Positions 17,367 to 26,878 are shown, counted from the stretch's first letter. The stretch: 64,000 bases of DNA from an uncultured Bacteroidales bacterium (GCA_902801425.1 CADCIQ010000066.1:1-64000); one strand, 5' to 3'. Numbers and translations: made by a program. Notes: generated by a model from the sequence alone, not told the origin.

Positions 17367-19052
17367 TTAATTAGCCGCAGGCTTTAATAGCTCCTTTGCA
17401 TTCGTTAATGCTGCATCCGTGATATTCTCACCGCTCAGCATCTGAGCGATTTCCTGAACACGTTCTTCATCGTTGAGACGGCGCATGAGTGAGGTGGTAC
17501 CGTTTTCCGTTTCATGCTTCTCTACCTTATAGTGGAAGGAACCCTTGGCTGCAATCTGTGGCAGATGTGTGATGCTAATCACCTGACGATTAGCTTCACC
17601 CATTTCCTTCATTATATCTGCCATCTTTTCAGCCATTTTGCCACTTACACCTGTGTCAATCTCATCGAAGATGATGGTCGGCAACTTCACCGCACCGCTT
17701 ATCATCGCTTTCAACGACAGCATCACGCGGGCAATCTCACCTCCAGATGCCACTTGTGAAACAGGTCGCAATTCCATACCTTTGTTGGCTGAGAACATGA
17801 ACGCTATCTTATCTTGGCCATCTTTGGTTAGGTGCGAAGAATCATCAGATTTATTACAGGTAAGCTCTACGGCAAACTGGACGTTAGGCATACCAAGTGC
17901 AGTGAGACGCTTGTGAATCTCTGCTTCCACTGTTTTTGCAGATTTTGTGCGTGTCTTAGTGAGGTTGTCTGCATGTTGTTGTGCCTTTTTCAGGAGTGAA
18001 GCTACCTTGGCCGTCTGCTCCTTCAGTTCCTCATCCGAATTGTCAATAGCATCAACAGCCTTTTGCAGACGGTCACGCTCTTCTATTAGTTCCTCAACGG
18101 TGCTCTTTGAGTATTTCTTTTCAAGTGAATAGAACATGTCAAGGCGGTTATTGATATATTCCAGTCTCTCTGGGTCAAAATCCACATCGTCAAGTGCACC
18201 GCTGATGTCTGATGCAATATCCTTAATCTCAATATATGCGCTTTCAAGTCTTTCTGAAATTTCCTCCACCTGTGGGAATACCTTTGTGATGCTCTCTATG
18301 CTACCGCATACTTGCTTGAGATTGCCTATTATGTCGTTGCTATCACCGTTTAGAAGTACATCTGCTTCATAGAGAGCGGATTTTATGTCTTCTGTGTGAG
18401 TGGCACTTTCCTGTTCTTGTTCCAGTTTCTCCTGCTCGCCCTCAATGAGGTTGGCAGCCGTTAGTTCATCCAACTGAAAGCGCATAAACTCCTCATTCTT
18501 TTGGTTCTCTGAAATGTTCTTCTTAAGTTCCGCGAGAGCTTTCTCTGCTGCATGAAGTTCATTGAATGCTTTTGTGTATTCCGTGCGCTCTATGGTATTG
18601 TTCGCGATGATATCAACAGTGTTCAACTGAAAATCTTCCTTTTGAAGCAGAAGATTCTGATGCTGTGAATGCACATCCATAAGCATCTCGCCAAGTTCCT
18701 TCATCTGATGAACCGTGGCTGGTGTGTCGTTTATGAATCCGCGACTCTTACCTGAAGCTGTAAGTTCGCGTCGTATGATACAGTCGTCTGCATCAAAGTC
18801 AATTTCATTCTCATCAAACCATTCCTGCATATCATAGGCAGAGAGATTGAAATGAGCCTCGATGCTACATTTCTGAGCGTCAGTCTTAATCGCCTTTGTA
18901 TCAGCACGCTGTCCCATGAGCAAGCCGATAGCACCAAGTACGATACTCTTACCTGCACCCGTCTCACCTGTAATGACAGAGAAACCCGGCTCGAAATCGA
19001 TGTCGAGTGAGTCGATAAGAGCGAAATTCCTGATATGTAATTCTTTAAGCAT
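17367..19052 (-). CDS. recN: DNA repair protein RecN
   Basis: SMC-like ATPase of double-strand break repair. In 561 residues: Walker A GETGAGKSIVLGA (about 31-43), a coiled-coil mid-region (about 150-370), the ABC signature VASGGEIARVMLSL (about 425) and Walker B PTIIFDEIDTGVSG (about 457), followed by SITHLPQIAA. Normal length. The start is 4 nt from the PorD-like gene upstream, so they form one operon. Confidence 0.95.
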   Translation of the reverse strand: MLKELHIRNFALIDSLDIDFEPGFSVITGETGAGKSIVLGAIGLLMGQRADTKAIKTDAQKCSIEAHFNLSAYDMQEWFDENEIDFDADDCIIRRELTASGKSRGFINDTPATVHQMKELGEMLMDVHSQHQNLLLQKEDFQLNTVDIIANNTIERTEYTKAFNELHAAEKALAELKKNISENQKNEEFMRFQLDELTAANLIEGEQEKLEQEQESATHTEDIKSALYEADVLLNGDSNDIIGNLKQVCGSIESITKVFPQVEEISERLESAYIEIKDIASDISGALDDVDFDPERLEYINNRLDMFYSLEKKYSKSTVEELIEERDRLQKAVDAIDNSDEELKEQTAKVASLLKKAQQHADNLTKTRTKSAKTVEAEIHKRLTALGMPNVQFAVELTCNKSDDSSHLTKDGQDKIAFMFSANKGMELRPVSQVASGGEIARVMLSLKAMISGAVKLPTIIFDEIDTGVSGKMAEKMADIMKEMGEANRQVISITHLPQIAAKGSFHYKVEKHETENGTTSLMRRLNDEERVQEIAQMLSGENITDAALTNAKELLKPAAN

Positions 19053-19056
19053 TTTA

Positions 19057-20028
19057 CTATTGTTTTATCTTCTCCCACGTATTGTTTTGTGAAGCATTGA
19101 TACCAAAGAGTATGTCATATACAGATTCCTTCTCTTTCTGAGTACCTTTGCCCTTGTATATGTTGGCTATCTCTTCCTTTTTGTAGTCTGTCCATATCTG
19201 TGGAAGCATAGAAAGAGGTCTGTCCTCATGTGCCTTTTTGAGGTTTTCCTGAATGGCTGTTGTGATTTCCGTGCGTCCTCGCTCCACATTGTTTGCCATC
19301 TCGTCAAGTCCTTTGCGATAGTAGTTGTACTGCAACTGACGGAATGGTGCCATTGATCCGTCGAGGTAATCGTTGATTATAGCGAAGCGGTTTCTTGAAT
19401 TGTCGAATGCCTTCCATCCGGGATAGTCAAGGTTCTGAGCATTGTTAGTGAGGTTCATACATCTTTGCAGTACTTCCTCTCCACCATTGGGAGAGAATGT
19501 GTCGAGGTCAAGCCCGATAAGGAGGTATGCATAGTAGGCGAGGAGAGCGGTGAGCTGGTTGTCGATGTTCTCTTCATTGAACTCAATCTGGTCGAACTGC
19601 GAGAACTGAAAGTCAAAGTTCTGGTCGGTGTTGTTGTATATGGTGGTTGTGTAGGAGCTATTATATACCGGGCGTATTGCCTGTATTGTGGCAGTGCATC
19701 CCCATGTGTTATCCTCTTGCGAGAATTTTTTCACCGTGAGGTTGAAGTTTGCATTTATGCGCTCGTTCTCCTTAAACTGCAGGCTGGTCCATTGGCGGTT
19801 ATTGAAGAACTCTTCCAATGTCTCTTTCAGTTTGTCGAAGATACCTTGGTCGGCTATCTGCACAGCATTATGGTTTATGGTAAACTTTGCTTTGAACTCC
19901 TGTGCGCTTGAAAAGGCATTACAGAAGCAGAGAAACAATGTTATGTACAATTTACTATTTACAATGTACAATTTGTTTGCGAAGCTTATCAAACTACGTA
20001 TGTTATAATTATGCATCGACCTTTTCAA
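19057..20028 (-). CDS. porD: DUF4835 protein (PorD-like, type IX secretion related)
   Basis: A 323-residue exported protein of the DUF4835 family, which lies beside recN in many Bacteroidetes and is named PorD in type IX secretion literature. A signal peptide ends near FSSAQ (about residue 43); the first ATG (20028) gives an unusually long N-region, so MHNYN (20016) is an alternative start. The mature protein keeps family features such as YSSYTTTIYNN-like SSYTTTIYNN, ALLAYYAYLLIGLDLDTFSP and GWKAFDNSRNRF. Upstream, the usual coaBC gene is absent. Confidence 0.75.
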   Translation of the reverse strand: MKRSMHNYNIRSLISFANKLYIVNSKLYITLFLCFCNAFSSAQEFKAKFTINHNAVQIADQGIFDKLKETLEEFFNNRQWTSLQFKENERINANFNLTVKKFSQEDNTWGCTATIQAIRPVYNSSYTTTIYNNTDQNFDFQFSQFDQIEFNEENIDNQLTALLAYYAYLLIGLDLDTFSPNGGEEVLQRCMNLTNNAQNLDYPGWKAFDNSRNRFAIINDYLDGSMAPFRQLQYNYYRKGLDEMANNVERGRTEITTAIQENLKKAHEDRPLSMLPQIWTDYKKEEIANIYKGKGTQKEKESVYDILFGINASQNNTWEKIKQ

Positions 20029-20118
20029 TTAGCAGTAATCATTAACAATTAACCATTTACAATGTGCGAATATAGATGCCGATTGGCAAATTGTACATCG
20101 TAAATGGTAAATTGTACA

Positions 20119-20976
20119 TTATTTCACAGTGTATATCTCACGCATCTTTATCCTTGTCATCCACTGCTTGGTCTCAAGAGGGAAGTCACCATTGATCATC
20201 CATGAGTAGTAACCAGGATCACGACGAAGGACATCGGCAACAGCCATGCCTTTGTATTTGCCAAAGTTGAACACTTCCTGCTTGCGAGTCTTGCCATCCT
20301 TGCCAACTATAGGCTTTCCGTCAGGACCTTTAACATCACACCATATCATTCTGCCTGCGAAATCCACGTTGTCATTCTGGCGTGAGAACTCGTTGAGCAC
20401 ATCCATGTCGTTCTCCAGTTTGCGTTCATCCTCTTCCTGCTTTGCTGGATCGTACATGTCAAGTTGTGCCTGAAGTACTCTCCATGTAGCTTCGGTGTCC
20501 TGATCAGCAAGGTGTGCCTGGAAGTCCTCTTCCATTTTCCTTCCGCAGTAGAACTTATATGCAGCTGCAAGGTTACGACGCTCCATCTTGTGGAAGATTG
20601 TCTGCACATCGATCAGGCGACATTTAGTGAAGTCGAAAGACTGACCTGCGCGTAGCAGTTCCTCGGCAAGCATAGGCACATCAAACCTGTTGGAGTTGAA
20701 ACCCGCGAAATCGCACCCCTCAAAATCCTTTACGAGCGTAGCGGCAAGTTCCTTGAATGTCGGCTTGTCGGCAAGCATCTCGTCGGTGATGCTTGTCAGT
20801 TCGGTGATGATGGGCGACAACTTGCACTCAGGATTCACCATATAGTTGGCGCGTTTCTCGTTGCCGTCAGGCATTGCCTTGATGTATGAAATCTGGATGA
20901 TGCGATCCTTGCTGATATCCAGTCCTGTGGTCTCAAGATCAAAAATGATGAGAGGCTTTGTCAAGTTCAGTTTCAT
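20119..20976 (-). CDS. DnaQ-like 3'-5' exonuclease
   Basis: A 285-residue DEDD exonuclease resembling the DNA polymerase III epsilon family. Exo I is IIFDLETTGLD (about 10-20), Exo II FAGFNSNRFDVPML (about 92-105) and Exo III HLADQDTEAT (about 155-164). The C-terminal part, FNFGKYKGMAVADVL and YYSWMINGDFP, matches the ExoX-like C-terminal extension of Bacteroidetes homologues. It begins 6 nt after dnaN ends, so both are one operon. Confidence 0.9.
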   Translation of the reverse strand: MKLNLTKPLIIFDLETTGLDISKDRIIQISYIKAMPDGNEKRANYMVNPECKLSPIITELTSITDEMLADKPTFKELAATLVKDFEGCDFAGFNSNRFDVPMLAEELLRAGQSFDFTKCRLIDVQTIFHKMERRNLAAAYKFYCGRKMEEDFQAHLADQDTEATWRVLQAQLDMYDPAKQEEDERKLENDMDVLNEFSRQNDNVDFAGRMIWCDVKGPDGKPIVGKDGKTRKQEVFNFGKYKGMAVADVLRRDPGYYSWMINGDFPLETKQWMTRIKMREIYTVK

Positions 20977-20982
20977 CCCTGA

Positions 20983-22107
20983 TTATTCGTTAAGGAGCAT
21001 TGGCATGATCAACATAAGAATATCCTCACCCTCTGGCTGCTGTGCTGGGCTTATGAGACCTGCTCTGCCTGGGTCTGCAAGCTCAATGACTATTTCGTCA
21101 GAAGAGATGTTGTTGCAGATCTCATAGAGTGCACCGCCCTTGAAACCGATACTCATAGGCATACCACCGTATTCACAAGCTATTGTTTCTCGTGCACTTG
21201 TTGCAAAGTCATGATCCTCTGCGTTGATTTCAAGTGTGTTGTATTCCAAACGGAGTTTGATTAACTGGGTGCTCTCGCTTGCGAATGGCATAACTCTTCG
21301 CATAGCGCTGATGAACGACTTGCGATCAAGTGTCAGGGTGTTAGGGTTGTCCTGTGGGATAACGCTGTTGTAGTTAGGGTATCGGCCTTCGATGAGACGA
21401 CAAGAGAGCATACCGTCAGAGAAATGAATCTCTGCGTTTGTCTGATTGAAACTGATCGTTACGTCAGCACCGTCAGAACTGAGAACTGAACGGAGCAGGT
21501 TGGCAGGCTTCTTTGGCAGGATGAAAGATGCAGGAACCTCTGTCTTGCAACCATAGATGCGGTTTCTAACGAGCTTGTGACCATCTGATGCAACAATTGC
21601 CATAAAGTCTTCCTTGAGGTCGAAGAACAGACCGTTCATCACCATTCTGAGCTCGTCTTGAGCAGTTGCGAAGATTGTGCGGTTTATGTTGTTCGCAAGC
21701 ACCTCTGAAGGGATGGTTGTGCTGGTTGACTCCCCGTCAAGCCCCTTGAGGCGTGGATATTCCTCGGCACTCTGGCCAAATATCTTGTATGAACCGTTCA
21801 GATAGTTCATCTGTATGCTGTAGTCGCTCATGTTCACATCAAAGACGAGAGGCTGGTCTGCAAGTTCTTTGACTGAAGTGAGCATAATCCTGTTAGGTAC
21901 GCAGAATGATCCGTTGACGTCATATTCGTTCAGGTCAACGGTGCATTTCATCATATTAGCATTGTCTGAGGCTGTAAGAATGAGCTTGCCGTCCTGAACC
22001 TCAAATAGGAAGCATTCGAGGATGCTGATGCTGTTCTTAGGACTGATGACTTTGCTCAGAATGTTTAGTTTGCTACTAAGAGCTGTGCTTGAAATTGAAA
22101 ATCTCAT
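20983..22107 (-). CDS. dnaN: DNA polymerase III beta subunit (sliding clamp)
   Basis: Ring-shaped clamp that tethers the replicative polymerase. The 374-residue length equals the family norm and the three clamp domains are recognisable: KLNILSKVISPKNSISILE at the start, ATAQDELRMVMNGLFFDL in domain 2, and IPQDNPNTLTLDRKSF leading into domain 3. The C-terminus IMPMLLNE is typical for Bacteroidetes. First gene of the run dnaN-exonuclease-porD-recN. Confidence 0.95.
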   Translation of the reverse strand: MRFSISSTALSSKLNILSKVISPKNSISILECFLFEVQDGKLILTASDNANMMKCTVDLNEYDVNGSFCVPNRIMLTSVKELADQPLVFDVNMSDYSIQMNYLNGSYKIFGQSAEEYPRLKGLDGESTSTTIPSEVLANNINRTIFATAQDELRMVMNGLFFDLKEDFMAIVASDGHKLVRNRIYGCKTEVPASFILPKKPANLLRSVLSSDGADVTISFNQTNAEIHFSDGMLSCRLIEGRYPNYNSVIPQDNPNTLTLDRKSFISAMRRVMPFASESTQLIKLRLEYNTLEINAEDHDFATSARETIACEYGGMPMSIGFKGGALYEICNNISSDEIVIELADPGRAGLISPAQQPEGEDILMLIMPMLLNE

Positions 22108-22155
22108 AGTCTTGTATGATTTGTTTTTTTTGTTTGCAGAATGTTAATTTGCCTA

Positions 22156-22163
22156 CAAAGATA
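22156..22163 (-). promoter_or_regulatory. -7 element of dnaN
   Basis: TATCTTTG on the minus strand, about 50 nt before the dnaN start. No clear TTTG at -33, so the promoter is only partly supported. Confidence 0.5.
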
Positions 22164-22321
22164 CAAAACTTTTGTGTTATTTGGAAAAATATTCTCAATA
22201 AAATGGTTGAAATTAAAAATATTTTAGTAATTTCGCCGACGAAAACGGCATCATTTTGAGTAATTGTCTTTTTCTACACATTATTTATAGAGAAATTAAA
22301 TTAAAATCAGTATAAAACAAA

Positions 22322-22729
22322 ATGGAATTACAAGGTAAAGTAATAGCAGCTCTTCCTGAGCGCAGTGGCGTTAGTGCCCGTGGCGAATGGAAGTCACAGG
22401 AGTTCGTAATTGAGTATCAGGAGGGGCAATACCCACGTCATTTGGTCTTCACCGTATTCGGTGCAGACCGTCTTCAGCGTTTCAATATCCAGATTGGTCA
22501 GACAGTTCTCGTTGCCTTTGATATTGACGCTCATGAGTGGAATGGTCGTTGGTTTACTGATGTTCGCGCATTTGATGTTCGCCTCGTTGACCCTAATGCC
22601 GCTGCTCCTGTTGCTCAGGCAGCCCCAATTCTGAATAATATTGCTCCTGCCGTTGAGGCTAACCCGGCAGCTCCATTCCCTCCACAGCAGGAGTCTGCTG
22701 GTGAGTCTGCGGATGATCTCCCATTCTAA
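22322..22729 (+). CDS. DUF3127 protein (OB-fold-like)
   Basis: A 135-residue protein of the DUF3127 family, common and conserved in Bacteroidetes. The N-terminal 85 residues (LQGKVIAALPERSGVSARGE, EFVIEYQEGQYPRHLVFTVF, WNGRWFTDVRAF) have the strand pattern of an OB fold. A linker rich in Ala and Pro follows, and the tail ends in DDLPF, like the acidic tail of single-stranded DNA-binding proteins. Function is unproven; single-stranded nucleic acid binding is a guess from shape. The TetR gene follows after 13 nt. Confidence 0.8.
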   Translation: MELQGKVIAALPERSGVSARGEWKSQEFVIEYQEGQYPRHLVFTVFGADRLQRFNIQIGQTVLVAFDIDAHEWNGRWFTDVRAFDVRLVDPNAAAPVAQAAPILNNIAPAVEANPAAPFPPQQESAGESADDLPF

Positions 22730-22742
22730 AAAGAAAAATAAT

Positions 22743-23360
22743 ATGGAGGTATTAGATCGTCGTCAGCAACTGAAAGCCACCATATTGCCTATGGCGCGTG
22801 AGGCTTTCCGTCTTCATGGCATTCGTGCCGTGAAGATGGATGATCTTGCGGCTGCTCTGAAGATGAGTAAGCGTACTCTCTACGAAACTTACGAGAACAA
22901 AGAAGCTCTGCTGATTGATATGCTGCGCCTGTCAATGGAGGAACATCATACTGCAATGGAAACCTTCAAAATGCAAAATGATGATGTGATGGATCTTATT
23001 CTAGAGCATTTCAGAATCCAGACAGAGATTTATTCTAATACCAACCCTCAGTTCTTCAGAGACTTGAAATTTTATCCGGGACTTACGGATAAGTTCCGTG
23101 ATGTTGAGAATGACAATCAGGAGAAAACGATGGAGGTGTTCCATCGTGGCATAGAGGAAGGTTATTTCCGTCCAGAGGTGAATTATGATTTCATCTTGAA
23201 AATTTGTCGTCATCTCTCATTTGTGTTCCGCACTCATGAAGAATATTCCATGTATGACATGCGCGAAGTGTTTGTGAGTTTTGTATGTACCTTACTTCGC
23301 GGTATATGTACAGAGAAAGGAATCGTTAAGATTGATGCTTTTCTCAAGAATAATTCATAG
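22743..23360 (+). CDS. TetR/AcrR family transcriptional regulator
   Basis: A 205-residue regulator. The N-terminal helix-turn-helix is clear: AREAFRLHGIRAVKMDDLAA followed by MSKRTLYETYENKEAL (about 17-56). The C-terminal ligand-binding half is helical and variable. I take MEVLDRRQ at 22743 as the start because it follows the DUF3127 stop by 13 nt and the upstream frame overlaps that gene. Target unknown; no efflux gene is adjacent. Confidence 0.88.
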   Translation: MEVLDRRQQLKATILPMAREAFRLHGIRAVKMDDLAAALKMSKRTLYETYENKEALLIDMLRLSMEEHHTAMETFKMQNDDVMDLILEHFRIQTEIYSNTNPQFFRDLKFYPGLTDKFRDVENDNQEKTMEVFHRGIEEGYFRPEVNYDFILKICRHLSFVFRTHEEYSMYDMREVFVSFVCTLLRGICTEKGIVKIDAFLKNNS

Positions 23361-23469
23361 TCTTATTTTTTCTTATGCTTTCACCCATTTGTTGATCAAC
23401 GAATAACTCGTAGGAAATTTTTTATATTGATAGTTGCTTTTTTACTCGATTTTGGTTAATAATCATTAA

Positions 23470-23527
23470 CACACTGGCAATTTGTTTGCCAATGTGAGTG
23501 TTATCTCGTAAAAAAATAGTAACTTTG
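23470..23527 (+). promoter_or_regulatory. Inverted repeat and promoter of rpsP
   Basis: CACACTGGCAA (23470-23480) and TTGCCAATGTG (23486-23496) form an 11-bp inverted repeat with one mismatch. TAACTTTG (23520-23527) is a good -7 element; the hairpin abuts the expected -33 position. It may end the TetR transcript or act as an operator for rpsP. Confidence 0.6.
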
Positions 23528-23588
23528 CACCCGCCTTTACGAGTTAGAGGCATAAAATTCATTTCTAACAAACAAATTTTTACAAAAA

Positions 23589-24122
23589 ATGGCAACAAAA
23601 ATCAGACTGCAGCGCGGTGGTCGTAAGAGCTACGCTTTTTACAGCATCGTTATCGCTGACGCAAGAGCTCCACGTGATGGTAAATTTACTGAGAAGATTG
23701 GTACTTACAACCCAAACACCAATCCTGCCACAGTAGATTTGAATTTTGAGAAGGCACTTTACTGGGTAGAGTGCGGTGCTCAGCCAACTGACACCGTTCG
23801 TAACATTCTCTCTAAGGAGGGCGTTTATCTTATGAAGCACCTCAAGGGTGGCGTTAAGAAGGGCGCATTCACAGAGGAAGAGGCTCAGAAGAAGTTCGAT
23901 GCTTGGAAGGCTGACAAGGTTAAGGGTATCGAGGCTGTAAAGGCTAATCTCGCTGACGCTAAGAAGAAGGCAGCAGCTGCTGCTCTCGAGGCTGAGAAGA
24001 AGGTTAACGAGGCTATCGCTAAGAAGGTAGCTGACAAGAAGGCTGCTGCTGAGGCTGCAAAGGCAGAGGCAGAGGCTGCTCCTGCTGAGGAGGCACCAGC
24101 TGAAGAGGCTGCTGCAGAGTAA
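23589..24122 (+). CDS. rpsP: 30S ribosomal protein S16
   Basis: Assembly protein of the small subunit. The first 80 residues are canonical S16: [34 protein letters not shown] and [20 protein letters not shown]. At 177 residues it is about twice the length of E. coli S16, owing to an Ala/Lys/Glu-rich tail (about 100-177), which is normal for Bacteroidetes. Codon bias is strong. A good terminator follows. Confidence 0.96.
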   Translation: MATKIRLQRGGRKSYAFYSIVIADARAPRDGKFTEKIGTYNPNTNPATVDLNFEKALYWVECGAQPTDTVRNILSKEGVYLMKHLKGGVKKGAFTEEEAQKKFDAWKADKVKGIEAVKANLADAKKKAAAAALEAEKKVNEAIAKKVADKKAAAEAAKAEAEAAPAEEAPAEEAAAE

Positions 24123-24145
24123 TCTTTAGCTCACAGCAAAAACAT

Positions 24146-24179
24146 AAGTGAGGCATTCGAAAGAATGTCTCACTTTTTT
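24146..24179 (+). terminator. Intrinsic terminator of rpsP
   Basis: Thirteen-bp arms with one mismatch (AAGTGAGGCATTC with GAATGTCTCACTT), a GAAA-type loop and a T run. Confidence 0.92.
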
Positions 24180-24337
24180 ATGCTCTTTTCTGTTGACCTT
24201 TTGATTTTCGGATGATAAATCCAAATCTCCACGTGATTATTTCTCATTCATTTTCAGAAGGTTAACCTGAATTATTCATAGTCCCACCCAACAGAGCATA
24301 TCCAGACGGGGGTACTATGTCTGAAATGAGATGCACT

Positions 24338-24937
24338 TGCACTAAAATCCTTATTGTTACCTGTTACCTGTTACTGCAAGGGTAATGCCTTTGCTAAGCC
24401 TTCGCTATGCCTTCGCTGTGCCTTCGCTCTGAGTCCGCTCCTAGGACTATAGGATGAACGGACTTAGAACGGATTTACAACGGACCTGGAACGGACTTAC
24501 AACGCAACTGCATCGGAAGGTGTTGAAAGTTCTCACAGAATCTCATTGAAGCCTGTATTAACTTTGGGGAAATGTTTTTGGAATGTTTTTCGCGTTTTAC
24601 ATCGTTTTTCAAGCATACAGAGTAGGGTGAATCAGCCAGGAATTAATGCTTATTGTTATGTTATTGAGACTGTCAGCAGTCTATAATCAGCCTTCTGAAG
24701 TGTTCGTAACAGCCTCATTATCTTTACTTTAGGTGACTGTGGTCAAGGTCTGAGTCTCGTTCAACAAGCAAGAAAATCCCGACCGGTAACAAGTAACAGG
24801 TAACAATAAGGATTTTAGTGCATGACCAAATTTTACTGAAATCTTCTAAGGAGTTTATATACCTTATTATATATATAAATAATAAATATAGGCATAGGTT
24901 TACACTATTTTTCTTATTGTTACCCGTTACCTGTTAC
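24338..24937. repeat. GTTACC-arm element, locus C
   Basis: A perfect 30-bp inverted repeat joins 24338-24367 and 24793-24822 (TGCACTAAAATCCTTATTG and onward). A third arm, at 24913-24937, is inverted to the second and encloses an AT-rich near-palindrome around 24860-24892. Arms are built from GTTACCT repeats. The 11-nt array lies between the first two arms. No gene is seen in 24123-25215. Confidence 0.8.
24390..24511. repeat. Convergent 11-nt periodic arrays, locus C
   Basis: Five forward units (TTTGCTAAGCC, TTCGCTATGCC, TTCGCTGTGCC, TTCGCTCTGAG, TCCGCTCCTAG) run at 11-nt spacing, then a 12-nt centre, then five inverted units (AACGGACTTAG, AACGGATTTAC, AACGGACCTGG, AACGGACTTAC, AACGCAACTGC). 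This is the layout of locus E read on the opposite strand. Confidence 0.88.
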
Positions 24938-24952
24938 TGTTATTGTCAACGC

Positions 24953-25009
24953 CAGGTCCGAAGAGGGCGAAATCACCTTTCGTTGGGTCGTCTGGCTAGA
25001 TTTCACGAA
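24953..25009 (-). pseudogene. Orphan 3' fragment of a DUF2400 gene
   Basis: The stretch is a diverged copy of the last 60 bases of the DUF2400 gene at 30997-31725. On the minus strand it reads LREI, stop, PDDPTKGDFALFGP, so it is no longer coding. It abuts the locus C arms, whereas the intact gene abuts locus E. Confidence 0.75.
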
Positions 25010-25072
25010 GAATCTTCCTCTATTCTCAGAATACCAGTGGGAGGCTCGTAATCATTTTTTTATACGGATAAT

Positions 25073-25103
25073 TTTGCAGTAAGAAAAAATATCATTACTT
25101 TTG
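25073..25103 (+). promoter_or_regulatory. -33/-7 promoter of the DUF4304-like gene
   Basis: TTTG (25073-25076) and TACTTTTG (25096-25103) are 19 nt apart. A second TAATTTTG at 25069-25076 overlaps the -33 box. The leader would be about 105 nt. Confidence 0.65.
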
Positions 25104-25215
25104 CATAGCGTTACAAAAAGGTATCGTAAGAAGCTACGACAGCTTATGAAAATGAGCCAAGCAATCCCTTCTGTGATTCCTGATTCTGGGTGATTCGCGC
25201 ATAAAATCATTTATT

Positions 25216-25881
25216 ATGACAAAAATTGTAAACAAAAAGGAAATAATTAGGTTGTTATCAGAAGACAGCTATTTTAGCGGTTTTAAACCTACTTCTATTG
25301 GATTTAAGAAAAAAGACGGGAAAGATTGGGAAGTGATAGAATTATTTGGTTATCCCAGATGGTGGGATGATAAGTATGAGGATGCTCTTGGAATTCGTGT
25401 ATCCTTTCTGAAACGGTTTGATGTTCTTCATAGATGGTTCGAACCTTTTCGTGCTACAACGCAACAAGAGTTGAGAGACCTTCGCTCGCACTATACGGTA
25501 GGAATAACTCATGATATGTATTTCCCCGACAGGGAGCATTATTATACATTCCCATTTGATGGAAGTGAGTTTGAAAAAAGACTTGAAAACATGCGTAGGG
25601 ATATTGTCGAGGTTGGAACCTACTTTTTTGACAAGTACAAGACGCTTAACGATTATTACAAGAACGACGTGGAGCCTATTATTGCAGATGAGCATTTTAA
25701 ACTTGGCAACGGTTGTATTCATTGGTACCTATATCTGAAAGCGGCAAAGCTAGTGTCTCCAGAAAAATACGGTCAGATACAACAGAAAATTATGGAACAT
25801 ATAGAATCGCTACATTCCTGGCATGAGCCTAATTTGGAAAATGTGTATCCAAAACTCGAAGAAATATTAAATGCTGTATAA
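25216..25881 (+). CDS. Hypothetical protein, possibly DUF4304-like
   Basis: A soluble 221-residue protein without signal or membrane segment. It is rich in aromatic residues: ELFGYPRWWDDKYEDALGI, LHRWFEPFRATTQQELRDL, YTFPFDGSEFEKRLENMRRD, and NGCIHWYLYLKAAKLVSPEKY. The part FDGSEFEKRLENMRRDIVEVGTYFF resembles the C-terminal half of DUF4304 proteins, and the neighbour on the other strand is a clearer DUF4304 relative. Such genes often appear as orphan immunity or accessory genes. The region is AT-rich against its surroundings, and repeat elements flank it, which suggests acquired DNA. Confidence 0.5.
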   Translation: MTKIVNKKEIIRLLSEDSYFSGFKPTSIGFKKKDGKDWEVIELFGYPRWWDDKYEDALGIRVSFLKRFDVLHRWFEPFRATTQQELRDLRSHYTVGITHDMYFPDREHYYTFPFDGSEFEKRLENMRRDIVEVGTYFFDKYKTLNDYYKNDVEPIIADEHFKLGNGCIHWYLYLKAAKLVSPEKYGQIQQKIMEHIESLHSWHEPNLENVYPKLEEILNAV

Positions 25882-25987
25882 TCCCTGAATCAATGGTTCT
25901 CCGGAATCATGTGGACGATTCTGGTATGTACCAGCGGTTGCCTTCAATTAAATGATATTGCTGCTGAAATCTGCAAATAACAAAAAA

Positions 25988-26665
25988 TTATAGCTCGAAA
26001 TCCAATTGGTGATGATACTTTTCGCAGAGTTCTCGATATTCTTTAGCTAAATGAGGCCATATACCAGAAGCTTCATGGATTATCTTTAGACCATTCTCTT
26101 CTATTTCATAATCACTATCATTTTCGTAACTCTTTTTTTGTTTTTGATAAAATAGTCTACATAATCCCAATAACCCTGTTGGAAAGCATAGATAAGAAAC
26201 TTATTATGATGTACCCATACTTTTTCTTTCATAAACCAATCAAGTAGCTTCCTGTTATCTGTAAGGGAATTAAAAAAAGACATAACTATATTCAATTCAT
26301 CTCTAACCAGTCTTCCAGTCTCCAATACATCTGATGTATCTGTTAACATAAAAGAAGAAAAATGATGATGTGTAGTGAAATAATGTTGTCTATTATTATA
26401 TTGAACTAACAATAAGTCACTCATCGAAAGTTTTGAGAAATCAGTCTCATCTCCATTTGCTTTTGCAACCTCAAAAGAGTACACACCACAATTAATAAAA
26501 AAATTCATCCCTTCCTTCAAAGTTCCATTGACTCGACTGAAAATTGATGGTAAAAACAAAGACATCATTCTTGTACCAAAAATAATTGGCTTTTTCCCGA
26601 TACCCTAATTCTTTCATCATAGGGTGAATCTCTGATTTTATGAAATTATTCAATAGCAGACTCAT
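25988..26665 (-). pseudogene. Frameshifted DUF4304 gene
   Basis: Reading back from ATG at 26665 gives MSLLLNNFIKSEIHPMMKEL, then LGYREKANYFWYKNDVFVFT and FQSSQWNFEG, a good DUF4304 start, until a stop near 26515. The next frame continues with FFINCGVYSFEVAKANGDE and on to WDYVDYFIKN (26516-26140). A second shift near 26130-26145 leads into KKSYENDSDYEIEENGLKI and the true end, HHQLDFEL (25988). Both shifts fall in homopolymers (T7 or A7-8). So the gene is either decaying, phase-variable, or damaged by homopolymer read errors. Confidence 0.72.
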
Positions 26666-26878
26666 AACCACTTATTTTTATTTAATATAATATACGACAT
26701 TTATGCTTTCCTTTTATCAGGCACGTTGTGCGCTCTGTCCCAATGATCATCGTTTGCATATCTTTCCTTTTTTGTTGTGCTATGTCAGAATGATGTCAGT
26801 CCATTCTGTATTGCATGAGGCCTTCGCCCAGAGGCTGTCCGGAATGTTTTTTCCAATCGAAAATGCGTTGTGCGGAAC

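Noticed and set aside
24390..24511. CRISPR array
   Set aside because: Repeats are 11 nt, degenerate and without spacers of 25-40 nt; no cas genes nearby.
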